A stretch of DNA of 64,000 nt, taken from positions 62,001 through 126,000 of the forward strand of contig JACKEQ010000003.1 of NCBI GenBank assembly GCA_020632885.1. The letters are read 5' to 3'. Both the position numbers and the translations under genes were made by a program. Under the pieces are notes generated by a model. It was given only the letters and a program-made list of their open reading frames with translations, was not told the origin of the DNA and made no database searches. This DNA is from Alphaproteobacteria bacterium. Its GTDB lineage: Bacteria; Myxococcota_A; UBA796; GCA-2862545. Shown here piece by piece: positions 40,135 through 49,903 of this stretch; the first letter of the stretch is position 1, and every line of letters starts with the position of its first letter.

Positions 40135-43100
40135 GTGCCGTTCCCGTTGCGCTCTCTCCTCCCCTCCCCGCGGATCTCCCTGTACACGCTCGCCCTCCTC
40201 GCGGGCGGCTGTGTCCAGGACGTCGGGATCGGACCCGAGCTCGGCGCCTGCTCCGAGCCTCCGGACGGTCCGCACGGCTACGGCGAGGTCGGCATCGGGT
40301 CGTGTCTCGCTGGCCCCACCGACGTCACGTTCGTCACGCGGGGCGGGGCCCCGTGGCTCGCGGTGGCCAACTCGGACCCCTTCATCAACTTCTCCGGCGG
40401 CAGCGTGCTCCTGCTCGACTGGGAGAGCGTGATGGACGCCGTGGAGGCCGGCGAGCGCGACATCATGGTCGACCAGCTCACCAGCGCCGCCGTGCCCACC
40501 GAGCGCTTCGTCGGGGCCCTCGGCTGGCTGCCCGCGCGCGACGAGATGCTCGTCACCCGGCGCCTCACGCCGGGCGGTCGCACCCGCGCGGGCGAGGACA
40601 GCGCGTACCTCCTCGACCTCCTCGAGCCCGGCATCGTGGCGGGTGGCGACGTCCCCCTGAAGGACGACCCCGGCGACCTCGTCGTCGACGAGGCGGAAGG
40701 CCGGGCCTACGCGCTGAACTTCACCGACCACAGCATCTCGGTGCTCGACGTGAGCGGCGGGCCCGTGCGGCCCATCGACCTCGCCCCGGAGGCCTCGCTC
40801 ACCGAGCTCCCCTTCGAAGACGCCGACGGTGACGGGTCCGTGGCGGAGCTCGACCGCTTCGTGATCGGCATCCCGAAGGACGTGCCGTCCGACCTCTGGA
40901 CCCTCTCGTGGATCCCGGGCACCGTGCGCGTGTGGATCCCCGACGGCGACGCGCTCACCCGGGCATCGTCGGGAGGTGGGTCGTACGTGGCGGACCCCGT
41001 GGGCGGCAACGTCGACTTCGGCGTGCCCATCGCAGACCCCGTGGTCACCCAGGCGTTCGTGAACGGCGAGGCGGACCCCGCATCGCTCACGGCCCTCGTG
41101 TTCGCCGGCGACGGCGCGATCCTCGGCACCGAGTCGGGCGGCACGGTCGACCTCTGGACCGCCCCGGACGTCGTGCTCTCCGGGGCCTCCGGCTCCTGGC
41201 AGGAGGAGCTCTCCGGGCCGTCCATCTCCGAGGTCGACGGCACCTCGGCGCTCTTCTATGCGGGCCACATGGCCGCGGATCCCGCGCATCGCTCGATCGG
41301 CCTGTCCGTGCAGTCCGCCTCCGGGGCCTTCCTGCGCGCCGAGAGCCCGCTGCTCGAAGCACCGGCCGGCGAGTCGTACGAGCAGCCCTTCGCCCAGGTC
41401 GACCCCCGCATCGGCAGCGGGCGCCTGTGGCTGTCGCACCACGACGGCACGCACTACCGGATCCTCACCACCACCTTCGACGATCTCGCCAAGCAGGGCC
41501 TGTCCCTCGGGCCCCTCGAGGTCTCGCTCGACCTCGGCGACACGAGCGTCGCGGCCCCCGTCGTGCGCTGGCTGGCGGGCGAGTACCACCTCTGGGCCGC
41601 CCGCGACGACGGCGACCACTGGACCCACGTGACCGCCCGGTCCGCCGACGGCATCACGTGGTCCGCACCCGCCGACCTCTTCGTGTCCACAGCGCCCTAC
41701 GACCCCCGCCAGCCCCCCCGGCTCGCGGTCGAGCACGACGAGGTCGCGGCCTGGCGGCTGCGCGGGCGCGATGCGGGCGCCAACCCGCAGGTGGCCGTGC
41801 CGGGCGTGCGCCTGGTCGACCTCCAGAACGGCTACTCCTTCACGGTGGCCAACGGGCACGAGGTCTCGTCCGACGCGCTGTTCCCGCTCGGACGGGCCGC
41901 CGGGGGCCTCCGTCCGACGTCCCACGTCGTCGTGGACGGCGCGAACCGGCTGTACGTCACGGTGCGGGGCGACGACGGCCGCGACCGTGTCGCCGTGCTG
42001 GACGACGCCACCGGCCCCCTCGACGTCCTGCGCCAGGACCTCATCCCACAGGGCACCGGCGGGAACGTCGCGGGCGCGTCCGACCCGGTCGTGTTCCGGC
42101 CCGACGGCGGCCCCTGGGTGATGTTCTACGCGGCGTGGAACGCCACGGGGCAGAGCCGCGTTCGCGCCGCGACGAGCGACGACGGGCGCCTCTTCACCCC
42201 CGTGGGCGACGCGCTGTTCCCGGATCTGGCGGACTGGGCGACCGGTCAGCAGCTCCCCCACGCCGTCGAGGTCCAGGACGACGGCAGCGTGCTCCTCTGG
42301 CTCTCCGGCAACGACGGCGCGCGGTGGCGCATCGGAGCCGTGCGCATCGAGGGTCTGGTGAGCGACCCCACGGCGGCGACCTACACCCTGGACCCCCTCC
42401 AGTTCACCGACTTCCAGCTCGCGCCGGGCGCGCCGGGCGGAGCCGACGACAGCGGCGTGAAGGACCCCGTGGTGGTGCAGGACGGCGACCAGCGGGTGCT
42501 GTGGTACGCCGGCTTCGACGGCCTGCGCTGGTCCGTCTGCCAGGCCGTGTTCGACGGCGTGGAGTGGCGGCGTCGCCAGCATCGGGAGACCGACGCGACC
42601 CTTCCCGCGATGTCGGCGGCCCTCGGGACCTTCACGACGGCGGGCATGGACAGCCCCGTCTACGTCGCGTCGGAGGACGGTCCGGCCACGATCTGGTACG
42701 CCGGGCACGACGCGACGGACGGTGCCGACGACATCCCGAGGCTCGGGCGTGCCGTCGTGCACGGGCACAACGCCTTCCCGGCCTTCCGTCAGCCCACCTT
42801 CGGCGACACCCTGATGTTCGAGAGCCAGCGGGGCGACGACGTCACGAGCGTCATCGAGCTCGGCCAGGACGTCGACGCGTTCGCCACCAGCGGGGTCGGC
42901 ACCACGTCCCTCGTGCACGACACCGCGGCCGGCATGATGTACGTGCCGTCCAAGCTCACCAACCTGCTCTACGTCGTCGACGTGCGGGAGGACGTCCGGG
43001 TCGGGCGCCCCGACGCCAACGCGATGGACATGGAGACCGTCGTCCGCCTGCCCAGCGTGCAGAACTCCTCGGGCTACCGGGGCGGCGTGCTCGATGCCGC

Positions 43101-43566
43101 GCGCGACCGCCTCTACCTCACGATCCGCAACCCGGACGCGCTGGTGGTGCTCGACACGTCGCTCATCGTGGACGACGACGACAAGGAGGTCACCGACGGC
43201 GCGTTCATCGCGACGCTGCCCCTCCAGGACGACCGCCAGGACCGCGGTGCGGCCTCCGTCGCGAGCATCGGAGGTGCCCAGCCGCTCCTCGCGGGCGACC
43301 TCCTCGTGGTCCCGAACTTCTCCGACAACAGCCTCAGCATCTTCGACCTCACCCTCGGAGTGGCCGGGGCCGAGGTGGCCTACGTGCCCTTCGTCGGCGA
43401 GAACCCCCACACCGCCGCGCTCTCGCCGGACGGCCGCTATGCCGTCATCGCGAACTACCTCGGCGACGTCGACGGCAAGGAGGCGAGCTCGACCCTCGCC
43501 CTGCTCGACCTCGACCCGACCAGCCCGGACTACCTCACCGTGCAGCACTGGATCCGGAACCGATGA
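40135..43566 (+). CDS. Very large lipoprotein with propeller-like repeats
   Basis: About 1143 residues. The signal (SLYTLALLAGGC) has lipobox AGGC. The start is GTG 40135 or the in-frame TTG 40147; neither has a clear ribosome site. The body contains repeated stretches reminiscent of five-bladed glycoside-hydrolase-like propellers (FYAGHMAADPAHRSIGLSV, MFYAAWNATGQSRVRAATSD, LWYAGFDGLRWSVCQAVFD, IWYAGHDATDGADDIPRLG). These alternate with YVTN-type repeats (LLYVVDVREDV, NSLSIFDLTLG, HTAALSPDGRYAVIANYLG). An Asp-rich DADGDGSVAELD segment looks like a calcium loop. It probably sits on the outer membrane. Its stop overlaps the next lipoprotein's start (ATGA), so the two form a unit. Confidence 0.8.
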   Translation: MPFPLRSLLPSPRISLYTLALLAGGCVQDVGIGPELGACSEPPDGPHGYGEVGIGSCLAGPTDVTFVTRGGAPWLAVANSDPFINFSGGSVLLLDWESVMDAVEAGERDIMVDQLTSAAVPTERFVGALGWLPARDEMLVTRRLTPGGRTRAGEDSAYLLDLLEPGIVAGGDVPLKDDPGDLVVDEAEGRAYALNFTDHSISVLDVSGGPVRPIDLAPEASLTELPFEDADGDGSVAELDRFVIGIPKDVPSDLWTLSWIPGTVRVWIPDGDALTRASSGGGSYVADPVGGNVDFGVPIADPVVTQAFVNGEADPASLTALVFAGDGAILGTESGGTVDLWTAPDVVLSGASGSWQEELSGPSISEVDGTSALFYAGHMAADPAHRSIGLSVQSASGAFLRAESPLLEAPAGESYEQPFAQVDPRIGSGRLWLSHHDGTHYRILTTTFDDLAKQGLSLGPLEVSLDLGDTSVAAPVVRWLAGEYHLWAARDDGDHWTHVTARSADGITWSAPADLFVSTAPYDPRQPPRLAVEHDEVAAWRLRGRDAGANPQVAVPGVRLVDLQNGYSFTVANGHEVSSDALFPLGRAAGGLRPTSHVVVDGANRLYVTVRGDDGRDRVAVLDDATGPLDVLRQDLIPQGTGGNVAGASDPVVFRPDGGPWVMFYAAWNATGQSRVRAATSDDGRLFTPVGDALFPDLADWATGQQLPHAVEVQDDGSVLLWLSGNDGARWRIGAVRIEGLVSDPTAATYTLDPLQFTDFQLAPGAPGGADDSGVKDPVVVQDGDQRVLWYAGFDGLRWSVCQAVFDGVEWRRRQHRETDATLPAMSAALGTFTTAGMDSPVYVASEDGPATIWYAGHDATDGADDIPRLGRAVVHGHNAFPAFRQPTFGDTLMFESQRGDDVTSVIELGQDVDAFATSGVGTTSLVHDTAAGMMYVPSKLTNLLYVVDVREDVRVGRPDANAMDMETVVRLPSVQNSSGYRGGVLDAARDRLYLTIRNPDALVVLDTSLIVDDDDKEVTDGAFIATLPLQDDRQDRGAASVASIGGAQPLLAGDLLVVPNFSDNSLSIFDLTLGVAGAEVAYVPFVGENPHTAALSPDGRYAVIANYLGDVDGKEASSTLALLDLDPTSPDYLTVQHWIRNR

Positions 43567-45434
43567 CGGTCCTGCTCGTCCTCCTGGCGGGATGCCGCCA
43601 GTGGCCCGACTACGCCGGTGCCTTCGACGTCCCCACAGCCCTCGGCGTGCTCCAGCCCGAGATCGGCGCGCCGTTCACCGAGCCCGTCGGTGTCGTCGGG
43701 AGCCTCCACGGCGGCCAGATCGCCATGCTCGCCCTCAAGCAGGGCCGGTTCCTCACCGACGACCCCACGGTGGCCTTCCTGCGCGGCAACCAGCTCGCGA
43801 CGGGCCAGCGCAGGCTGCTCGGTGGCGTGCTGCCGTACGCGCACCCGGACGGGACGGTGACGGTGTTCGCCTTCGATCGCGCCTACCAGCAGGTCATCGA
43901 GGTGCCGTGGATCGTCGGCTTCGACGACGCCGGGTTCCCGATCGAGCCCGCCACCACGGTGTCTGCGCCGGTGTTCGACGACGCGGACGGTTCCGGCGAC
44001 AGCCCGCAGCTCCTCGACCTCGTCGTGAAGACCGGGTGGACCGCCAGCGAGACCTGGACCGCGACGTTCGACGGCGAGGGCTGGCGCGTGGAGGGCACCC
44101 GCAGCGGGGCCATGCCCACCGACGCGATGCCGGGCGAGCCCTGGGTCGGCACGAACCGCGCGGTCGCGTTCACCATCGAGGGTGACGCCACGCGGGGCGA
44201 CAGCTTCACGTTCGCCACCGACGCGAACACCACCGAGCACCCCGCGGGCGGCGTCGTCCTCGAGGCGCGCATGGCCCCCGATCAGTCGGTCGCCACGGTG
44301 ATCCTGCAGGCCGAGGGCGCCGAGCGGTCCGAGCTGCGCTTCTTCGACCCCACCCGGCCTGAGGCCTTCGCCGACACGCCGCCGGTCGTGCTGGATGCGG
44401 CCTCCGCGCCCGCCCGGACGGCCTGGACCCCCGACGGGGCCGACCTGTTCGTGAGCGACGCCGCCGTCCCGGGCATCTGGCACCTGCACTGGGACGATGT
44501 CGCGGACCGGGCGACCTGGACCACCACCCACGTCCCCCTGCCCTGGCCCACCCTGGACGTCGCTCCCCTGCTCACCGAGGTCGGACGCCAGGTGTTCGTG
44601 GCGCCGATCGACGTCGCGCAGGTCTGGAGCGTCGACCTCGACACCGGGCTCCTGAAGGACGTCGACGCCTGGCGTGAGGGTCCGCAGGGCATCACGTTCG
44701 ACCAGCCCATCCAGGGTCTCGAGGCGATGCCGATCCCCTACCTCCAGCTCGAGACCGACGACGAGGGCAACCGCGACTTCGGTCGTGCGGTGGCCGTGAG
44801 CCTCGCGGGCGGGAGTGTGGTGTTCGCCGACGAGATCACGGGCTGCCTGGTGCGCGACCCCTACGGCCCGCAGACCAACGTCACCGGCCAGATCGTGGCC
44901 ACCAACGACTTCTCGCGGTCCTTCGAGTCCGAGGCCACCTACGGCGCCACCCTCGCGTCCAACGGGGCCAACCTCCGCCACGTGCTGGGCAACGCGTGCG
45001 GGGGCATCACCCGCAGCCAGAGCTGGACCCTGCGCTACGACGCGCTCCACCAGGGCTGGGAGGTCACCGGGACCCTGTCGGGACGGCAGCCCACGCTGGC
45101 CCGCGAGGACGAGCGCTACATCTCCGACGACGGCGAGATCTCCTTCCGCATCGTGTCGGGCGCCGTCCCATCGCGCGAGGGCTGGCGGATCACCTTCCGG
45201 ATGGCCGAGGGCATCACGCGGGCCGACGGCGACGAGAACGGCGACATCCGCACCCTCGAGGCCGCCCTGGAGGAGCCCGGAGACCCCCTGTACTTCCACT
45301 ACGAGGTGGGACCGCGTACGGGTGGTTGGTACCGCGTCGACGACCGGCCCCACGTGCTCGTCGCGGCCGGAGCCTCGGATCGCGTCGGGCGCGTCGACCC
45401 CCAGGAAGGCAGCGTGGACGCGGCCTGGGATTGA
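43563..45434 (+). CDS. Large lipoprotein, partner of the preceding gene
   Basis: 623 residues beginning MTVLLVLLAGCRQWPDY (lipobox LAGC), overlapping the upstream stop by four bases. Two similar segments suggest an internal duplication. GEGWRVEGTRSGAMPTDAMPGEPWVGTNRAVAFTIE (described in pieces: WRVEGTRSG, AFTIEGDATRGDSFTF) resembles WEVTGTLSGRQP with ISFRIVSGAVPSREGWRITF about 300 residues later. Propeller-like strands occur between them (GADLFVSDAAVPGIWHLH). An Asp-rich DENGDIRTLE loop occurs near the end. Function is unknown. Paired translation with the larger lipoprotein suggests a common surface complex. Confidence 0.8.
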   Translation: MTVLLVLLAGCRQWPDYAGAFDVPTALGVLQPEIGAPFTEPVGVVGSLHGGQIAMLALKQGRFLTDDPTVAFLRGNQLATGQRRLLGGVLPYAHPDGTVTVFAFDRAYQQVIEVPWIVGFDDAGFPIEPATTVSAPVFDDADGSGDSPQLLDLVVKTGWTASETWTATFDGEGWRVEGTRSGAMPTDAMPGEPWVGTNRAVAFTIEGDATRGDSFTFATDANTTEHPAGGVVLEARMAPDQSVATVILQAEGAERSELRFFDPTRPEAFADTPPVVLDAASAPARTAWTPDGADLFVSDAAVPGIWHLHWDDVADRATWTTTHVPLPWPTLDVAPLLTEVGRQVFVAPIDVAQVWSVDLDTGLLKDVDAWREGPQGITFDQPIQGLEAMPIPYLQLETDDEGNRDFGRAVAVSLAGGSVVFADEITGCLVRDPYGPQTNVTGQIVATNDFSRSFESEATYGATLASNGANLRHVLGNACGGITRSQSWTLRYDALHQGWEVTGTLSGRQPTLAREDERYISDDGEISFRIVSGAVPSREGWRITFRMAEGITRADGDENGDIRTLEAALEEPGDPLYFHYEVGPRTGGWYRVDDRPHVLVAAGASDRVGRVDPQEGSVDAAWD

Positions 45435-45501
45435 CGAGGCCCGCCCGGGTGTCGATCGTGTCGTTCCGTCCCCCTCGCGGGGCCCTCTCAAGGAGCTCGA
45501 G

Positions 45502-46149
45502 ATGCTGATCCTCTCCACCCTCATCGCCGCCGTCGCACAGGACGCGCCCGCAGAGACCGAGCCGGCCGCGGCGGTCGAAGAGGCCCGCACCTACGCGCTC
45601 GACGGTGCGAAGAGCTTCCTGGGCGTGCTCGTGAAGTACGACCGGAACGCGCTGGTCGCCGGCCACGACCACGTGGTGAGCCCCAGCTCCTTCGAGGGCA
45701 CGGTGACCTGGGGCGCCGACCTCTCGAAGTGCGACGTGCACATCGCCTTCCCCGTCACAGCACTCGAGGTCGACCCCGCTGGCTCGCGGGGTCGCTTCAG
45801 CCTCGAGGGCGAGACGAGCGACGGCGACAAGAAGACCATCAAGAAGAACCTCGAGGGCAAGCACCAGCTCGAGGCCGAGTCGTTCCCGGAGATCGCCTTC
45901 CAGTCCAAGAGCTGCGAGGCGAAGGGCGACAAGGTCGCCGTCACCGGGACCCTCACCATGCACGGTGTGGGTGCCCCCGTCACGGCACTGATGGACGTGA
46001 AGGCCGACGAGGCCGGCTTCAAGGCCAAGGGGAAGTTCGAGGCCACCCACTCCACCTGGGGCCTCGATCCCTTCACGGCGCTCCTCGGCTCTCTGCGCAA
46101 CGACGCGGGCTTCTCGTTCGCGATCGACGTGACGGGAACGCCGAAGTAG
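45502..46149 (+). CDS. Exported YceI-family protein
   Basis: 215 residues with a signal-like N-terminus (MLILSTLIAAVAQDAPAE) and an AAGGAG ribosome site. The YceI lipocalin-like barrel is recognisable in the strand order FLGVLVKYDRNALVAGHDHVV, FEGTVTWGADLSKCDVHIAF, LTMHGVGAPVTALMDV and FEATHSTWGLDPF. YceI-like proteins bind long isoprenoid or related lipids in the periplasm. It lies on the same strand 67 bases after the lipoprotein pair and converges with the EF-G paralogue. Confidence 0.85.
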   Translation: MLILSTLIAAVAQDAPAETEPAAAVEEARTYALDGAKSFLGVLVKYDRNALVAGHDHVVSPSSFEGTVTWGADLSKCDVHIAFPVTALEVDPAGSRGRFSLEGETSDGDKKTIKKNLEGKHQLEAESFPEIAFQSKSCEAKGDKVAVTGTLTMHGVGAPVTALMDVKADEAGFKAKGKFEATHSTWGLDPFTALLGSLRNDAGFSFAIDVTGTPK

Positions 46150-46155
46150 CTCGCC

Positions 46156-48210
46156 TCAGCTCGCCCTGCGGAACGGCGAGCTGCGGATCGCCTCGTCCAC
46201 CAGATGGTCGGGCGCCTGCTCGTAGTGGGACGCCTCGCCGAAGAACCGCGCGCGGCCGGCGCACACGGACTCCAGCCGGGGTCCGAAGGTGCGCAGCTCG
46301 CGGTAGGGCACCTGGGCGCACAGGCGGGTCTCCTCCCCGAGCACCTCCAGCCCCACGACACGACCCCGGCGCTGGGCGACCTCGCTGATCACCGAGCCGA
46401 TGTCGCCGGAAGGCGCGTAGACGTCGACCTGCCACCAGGGCTCGAGGAGCCGGGTCCCCGCCTCCTCCAGCGCCCTCCGGGCCGCGAGCTCGCCCGCGAT
46501 GCGGAAGTGGTCTTCCGTGGACTGCAGGATGTCGTACTGCCCTCCGGTGAGCCGCACATGGGCGCCCAGCACGGGGTAGCCGGCCATCGGGCCGTGCTCG
46601 AGGGCCTTTCGCACGCCCTCGTCGATCGCGGGCCGGAACTTGCGGGGCAGCTCCTCGGCGTCCGGGAACGCGTCCTCGAAGCCGATGCGCTCGTCCTGGC
46701 GGGGCTCGACGTCCACGTTGCACGCGCCGTACTCCACGGGCAGCCCGTCGCGGTCCTCCAGCCGGTGCACACCCTCGATGTTCCGCACCGCGTGGGCGGG
46801 GACCTCGCGGTACGGGATGGGCGGGAGCTCACCGCGCGCGTTCACGCCCAGGCGGGCCAGGCGGGCCAGCGCCCACTCGAGCTGGGCCTCCGACGCACCG
46901 CCCAGCAGGAGGTCTCCGGTGGTCTGGTCGGTGTGCAGCTCGATGCCACCGTCCATGGCGAGCAGCAGCTCGAGACCCTCGCGCATGCGCCGTTCGTCCG
47001 CCGCCGAGCAGGGACGCAGGGCGTACGCCATCATCACGGGCGGACGGTCCGGAGGGGCCACCACCAGGCGCTCGCCGGCGGTGAACGTGTCGCCCGGACG
47101 GCCCGGGAGGAGGTCCCAGGTGGCCACGAGGGCCCCGGCACCCGCCGTCTTGGCGGCCGCCCGACGTGGGCCCCGCAGCCGGTAGAGCTTGCGCACCTTG
47201 GCCGAGCAGCCGGTGTCTCCGTGCACCCAGGCCTTGTTCAGCGGCGCCTGACCCGACCAGACGCGGAGCACCTGGTAGGCCGCACCGTCCTGATCGAGCT
47301 GGGTGGCCACGAGCTGCGCGACGAAGCCGTGGGACGGCCCCACCCGCACGGGCGTGCCGTCGTACTCGTGAGCCATCGGGCCCTCGCCGGACAGCGCGTC
47401 GGGCGCGTTGACCACGAGGAAGTCGAGCAGCCGGTCCACCCCGAAGCCCGCACCCGCCGCACCGAACAGCACGGGCACGATGCGCCCACCCGCCAGCGCG
47501 CGACGCAGGCCCTCGCGGACCTCGTCGTCCGGGAGCTCCAGGTACTCGAGGTAGTCCTCGAGGAGCGCGTCGTCCGTGAGGGCCACGGCCTCCGTGAGCT
47601 GCTCCCAGGGGCGCGTCATCCACCGCTGCGGGTCGTGCTCCTCCCAGGCGCCGTCCTCGCCCAGGCACGCCACCTGCCGCGACAGGAGGTCCACCACACC
47701 CGCGCACCGGCCGCCCTCGGCGAGCACGGCCTCCACGGGGACCACCGGCCGGTCACTCGCGGAACGCACGGCCTCGAGGACCTCGGAGACGTCGTGGGGG
47801 CGGTCGACCTTGTTCAGGAACACCAGCGTGGGCTTCCCGGCCCGGGTGGCCTCGCGGATCGCGGAGTGGGCGTCGGCGGCGAGCCGCTCCGAGGCGTCCA
47901 CGACGACGATCACGACGTCCGCGGTGCCCACGGCCACCGAACGCTCGAAGCGGGCCGCAGGGGCGCCGGGCACGTCCACGAGCTGCAGGAGCCGACCCTC
48001 GACCTCGATCCACCCGAACGCGAGCTGGAGCGACAACCGCCGCCGCCGCTCCTCCTCGAGGTGATCGAGCAGCGTCGTGCCCTCCTCCACGGAGCCGGGC
48101 TGGCGGAGCGCGCGCCCGGCGGCGAGGAGGTGTTCAGCGAGAGTGGTCTTTCCGGAACCCCGATGACCGATGAGCGCGACGGTCGTTGCACGTGCCTCGG
48201 GTCCGGCCAT
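46156..48210 (-). CDS. EF-G-like translation GTPase paralogue
   Basis: 684 residues with EF-G domain order: a GTPase domain, a beta-barrel domain II, and EF-G domain III-V-like sequence. G1 is GHRGSGKTT, G3 is DVPGAPAARF, and G4 is FLNKVDRP. The effector loop normally RGITI is degraded to RRRLSLQLAF. Canonical EF-G reads DTPGH at G3, so His is replaced by Ala here. Loss of the GTP-hydrolysing His suggests slow or no hydrolysis. It may be a FusA2-like or ribosome-associated regulatory paralogue. The start at ATG 48210 has GGAGGCAGG upstream. It is divergent from the kinase-FHA gene with 88 bases between starts. Confidence 0.85.
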   Translation of the reverse strand: MAGPEARATTVALIGHRGSGKTTLAEHLLAAGRALRQPGSVEEGTTLLDHLEEERRRRLSLQLAFGWIEVEGRLLQLVDVPGAPAARFERSVAVGTADVVIVVVDASERLAADAHSAIREATRAGKPTLVFLNKVDRPHDVSEVLEAVRSASDRPVVPVEAVLAEGGRCAGVVDLLSRQVACLGEDGAWEEHDPQRWMTRPWEQLTEAVALTDDALLEDYLEYLELPDDEVREGLRRALAGGRIVPVLFGAAGAGFGVDRLLDFLVVNAPDALSGEGPMAHEYDGTPVRVGPSHGFVAQLVATQLDQDGAAYQVLRVWSGQAPLNKAWVHGDTGCSAKVRKLYRLRGPRRAAAKTAGAGALVATWDLLPGRPGDTFTAGERLVVAPPDRPPVMMAYALRPCSAADERRMREGLELLLAMDGGIELHTDQTTGDLLLGGASEAQLEWALARLARLGVNARGELPPIPYREVPAHAVRNIEGVHRLEDRDGLPVEYGACNVDVEPRQDERIGFEDAFPDAEELPRKFRPAIDEGVRKALEHGPMAGYPVLGAHVRLTGGQYDILQSTEDHFRIAGELAARRALEEAGTRLLEPWWQVDVYAPSGDIGSVISEVAQRRGRVVGLEVLGEETRLCAQVPYRELRTFGPRLESVCAGRARFFGEASHYEQAPDHLVDEAIRSSPFRRAS

Positions 48211-48298
48211 CCTGCCTCCGCATGCAATGGGATCATCGTACCGGGTCGCGGGACGCTTCTCAACCCGGGTCCCACCGGTCGGGATACCCATCGGCGCG

Positions 48299-49864
48299 AT
48301 GCTCGAACCTGGTGACCAGATCCACCATTACATCGTCGAAGCCCGGGTGGGCGGCGGCGGAACGGCGTCGGTGTACCGCGTGCGCCACGCGATCCTGCAG
48401 CACGCGCTGGCGCTGAAGATCCTGGATCCCGACCTCGTGGATCGCCCGGACATGCGGCGCCGGTTCCTCGCCGAGGGGCGCATCCAGGCGCGCGTGCGCC
48501 ACCCCGCCATCGTCATGGTGACCGACGCGGTGGTCGACGCCCCGCGAAGGCTCGCGGGCCTCGTGATGGAGTACGTCGAGGGGCCCAACCTCGCCGAGCT
48601 CGTCGCGCGCATGAAGGGGCCGCCGGACGCCGCGCTGTTCCGGGCGCTCGTCATCCCGATCCTCGAGGCCCTCCACCACGGCCACCAGGAGGGGGTCGTG
48701 CACCGGGACGTGAAGCCCAGCAACATCCTCCTGTCGCGCGACGCCGCGGGCGTCTGGCACCCGCGGCTCGTGGACTTCGGAATCGCCCACGTCCTCGAGG
48801 AGGCCCGGCTGGGCGAGACGCCCCGGGTCACCGAGCCCGACGGCCACCTCGGAACCCCCGCGTTCATGGCCCCCGAGCAGATCGATGGTGGCGTCCCCTC
48901 GCCGCTCTGGGACGTCTTCGCCATGGGCTGTGTGATGTACGAGCTCGCCACGGGTGGCGTGCATCCCTTCGAGCGGCCCACCGTCACCGAGACCCTCGCG
49001 GCCATCGGGCGGGGCACGAAGCTGGCCCCGAGCGCCGTTCACGACGGGCTGGACGCGGCCATCGAGGACGCCATCCTCGCGGCCCTCGAGCACGATCCGG
49101 CCGCGCGGGCGCGGTCCTGCATGGAGCTCATCGAGCGGCTCGACGCCTCCCGGCGCGCCCTGGCCCCCGCGCCCGTCCCGCGCGAGCCCGCCCCGCCCAC
49201 GCGCCCCGTGCCCCCGACGTTCATCGAGACCACGGGGAGCCCGCACCAGCGGAAGGCCTGGCGGCTCACGGGTGCGGAGGTGCGCATCGGTCGGCAGGAC
49301 GTCGAGGTGGCGCTCGGCCCCGTCGCCGAGCTCGAGAACGTGCACTGCGTGCTCCGCTGGACCCCGGCGGGCTGGGTGCTCGAGAACCTCGCCGATGCCG
49401 GGACGCGCGTGAACGGCGCCCGCGTCACCCGCATCCCGCTCGAGGACGGCGACCTCCTCCGCGTGGGCCACCAGGTCCTGAAGTTCCACACCACGCCCGA
49501 CGCCGGCCCCCCGACGTCCGTGCCAGCGAACGCCCCGAAGCCCGCACCTGCGGCGATCACCGGGCCGCGTCTGGAGATCGCCCGCCGGCATGTCGTCGGT
49601 GACGGGCCGGATCCCCTCGTGGTGCCCGTCGGCCCCACACCGGTGGTGCTCGGTCGGGATCCGGGGTGCAGCGTGCAGCTCGACGAGCCCCTGGCCTCTC
49701 CGAAGCACTGCCGGATCGTGCTCCAGGGCCTCGACGTCGTGGTCGAGGACCTGTCCAGCCACTCCGGCACCTGGGTGGACGGGCAGCGCGTCCGGTTCCG
49801 CAAGCTCCGAGAGGGCACCACGCTGGTGATCGGGGAGGCGAAGGTCCGCTACCGCGGTCGCTGA
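48299..49864 (+). CDS. Cytoplasmic Ser/Thr protein kinase with two C-terminal FHA domains
   Basis: 521 residues without a membrane helix. The kinase domain (about 10-275) has the Gly-loop GGGGTASVYRV, Lys40 in LALKIL, the HRDVKPSN loop (D137), DFG with D159, and APEQ near 190, so it looks active. A Pro-rich linker joins FHA1 (about 320-400, RIGRQD; the usual Ser-x-x-His is altered to NVHC) and FHA2 (about 425-520, LGRDPGCSV, SPKH, HSGTWVDG). FHA domains bind phosphothreonine, so it could dock on its own targets. It heads a five-gene + strand cassette. Confidence 0.93.
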   Translation: MLEPGDQIHHYIVEARVGGGGTASVYRVRHAILQHALALKILDPDLVDRPDMRRRFLAEGRIQARVRHPAIVMVTDAVVDAPRRLAGLVMEYVEGPNLAELVARMKGPPDAALFRALVIPILEALHHGHQEGVVHRDVKPSNILLSRDAAGVWHPRLVDFGIAHVLEEARLGETPRVTEPDGHLGTPAFMAPEQIDGGVPSPLWDVFAMGCVMYELATGGVHPFERPTVTETLAAIGRGTKLAPSAVHDGLDAAIEDAILAALEHDPAARARSCMELIERLDASRRALAPAPVPREPAPPTRPVPPTFIETTGSPHQRKAWRLTGAEVRIGRQDVEVALGPVAELENVHCVLRWTPAGWVLENLADAGTRVNGARVTRIPLEDGDLLRVGHQVLKFHTTPDAGPPTSVPANAPKPAPAAITGPRLEIARRHVVGDGPDPLVVPVGPTPVVLGRDPGCSVQLDEPLASPKHCRIVLQGLDVVVEDLSSHSGTWVDGQRVRFRKLREGTTLVIGEAKVRYRGR

Positions 49865-49903
49865 CCCCGGCCCTCCGGCGGCGCAGGTGCTATGACGAGG
49901 GCG

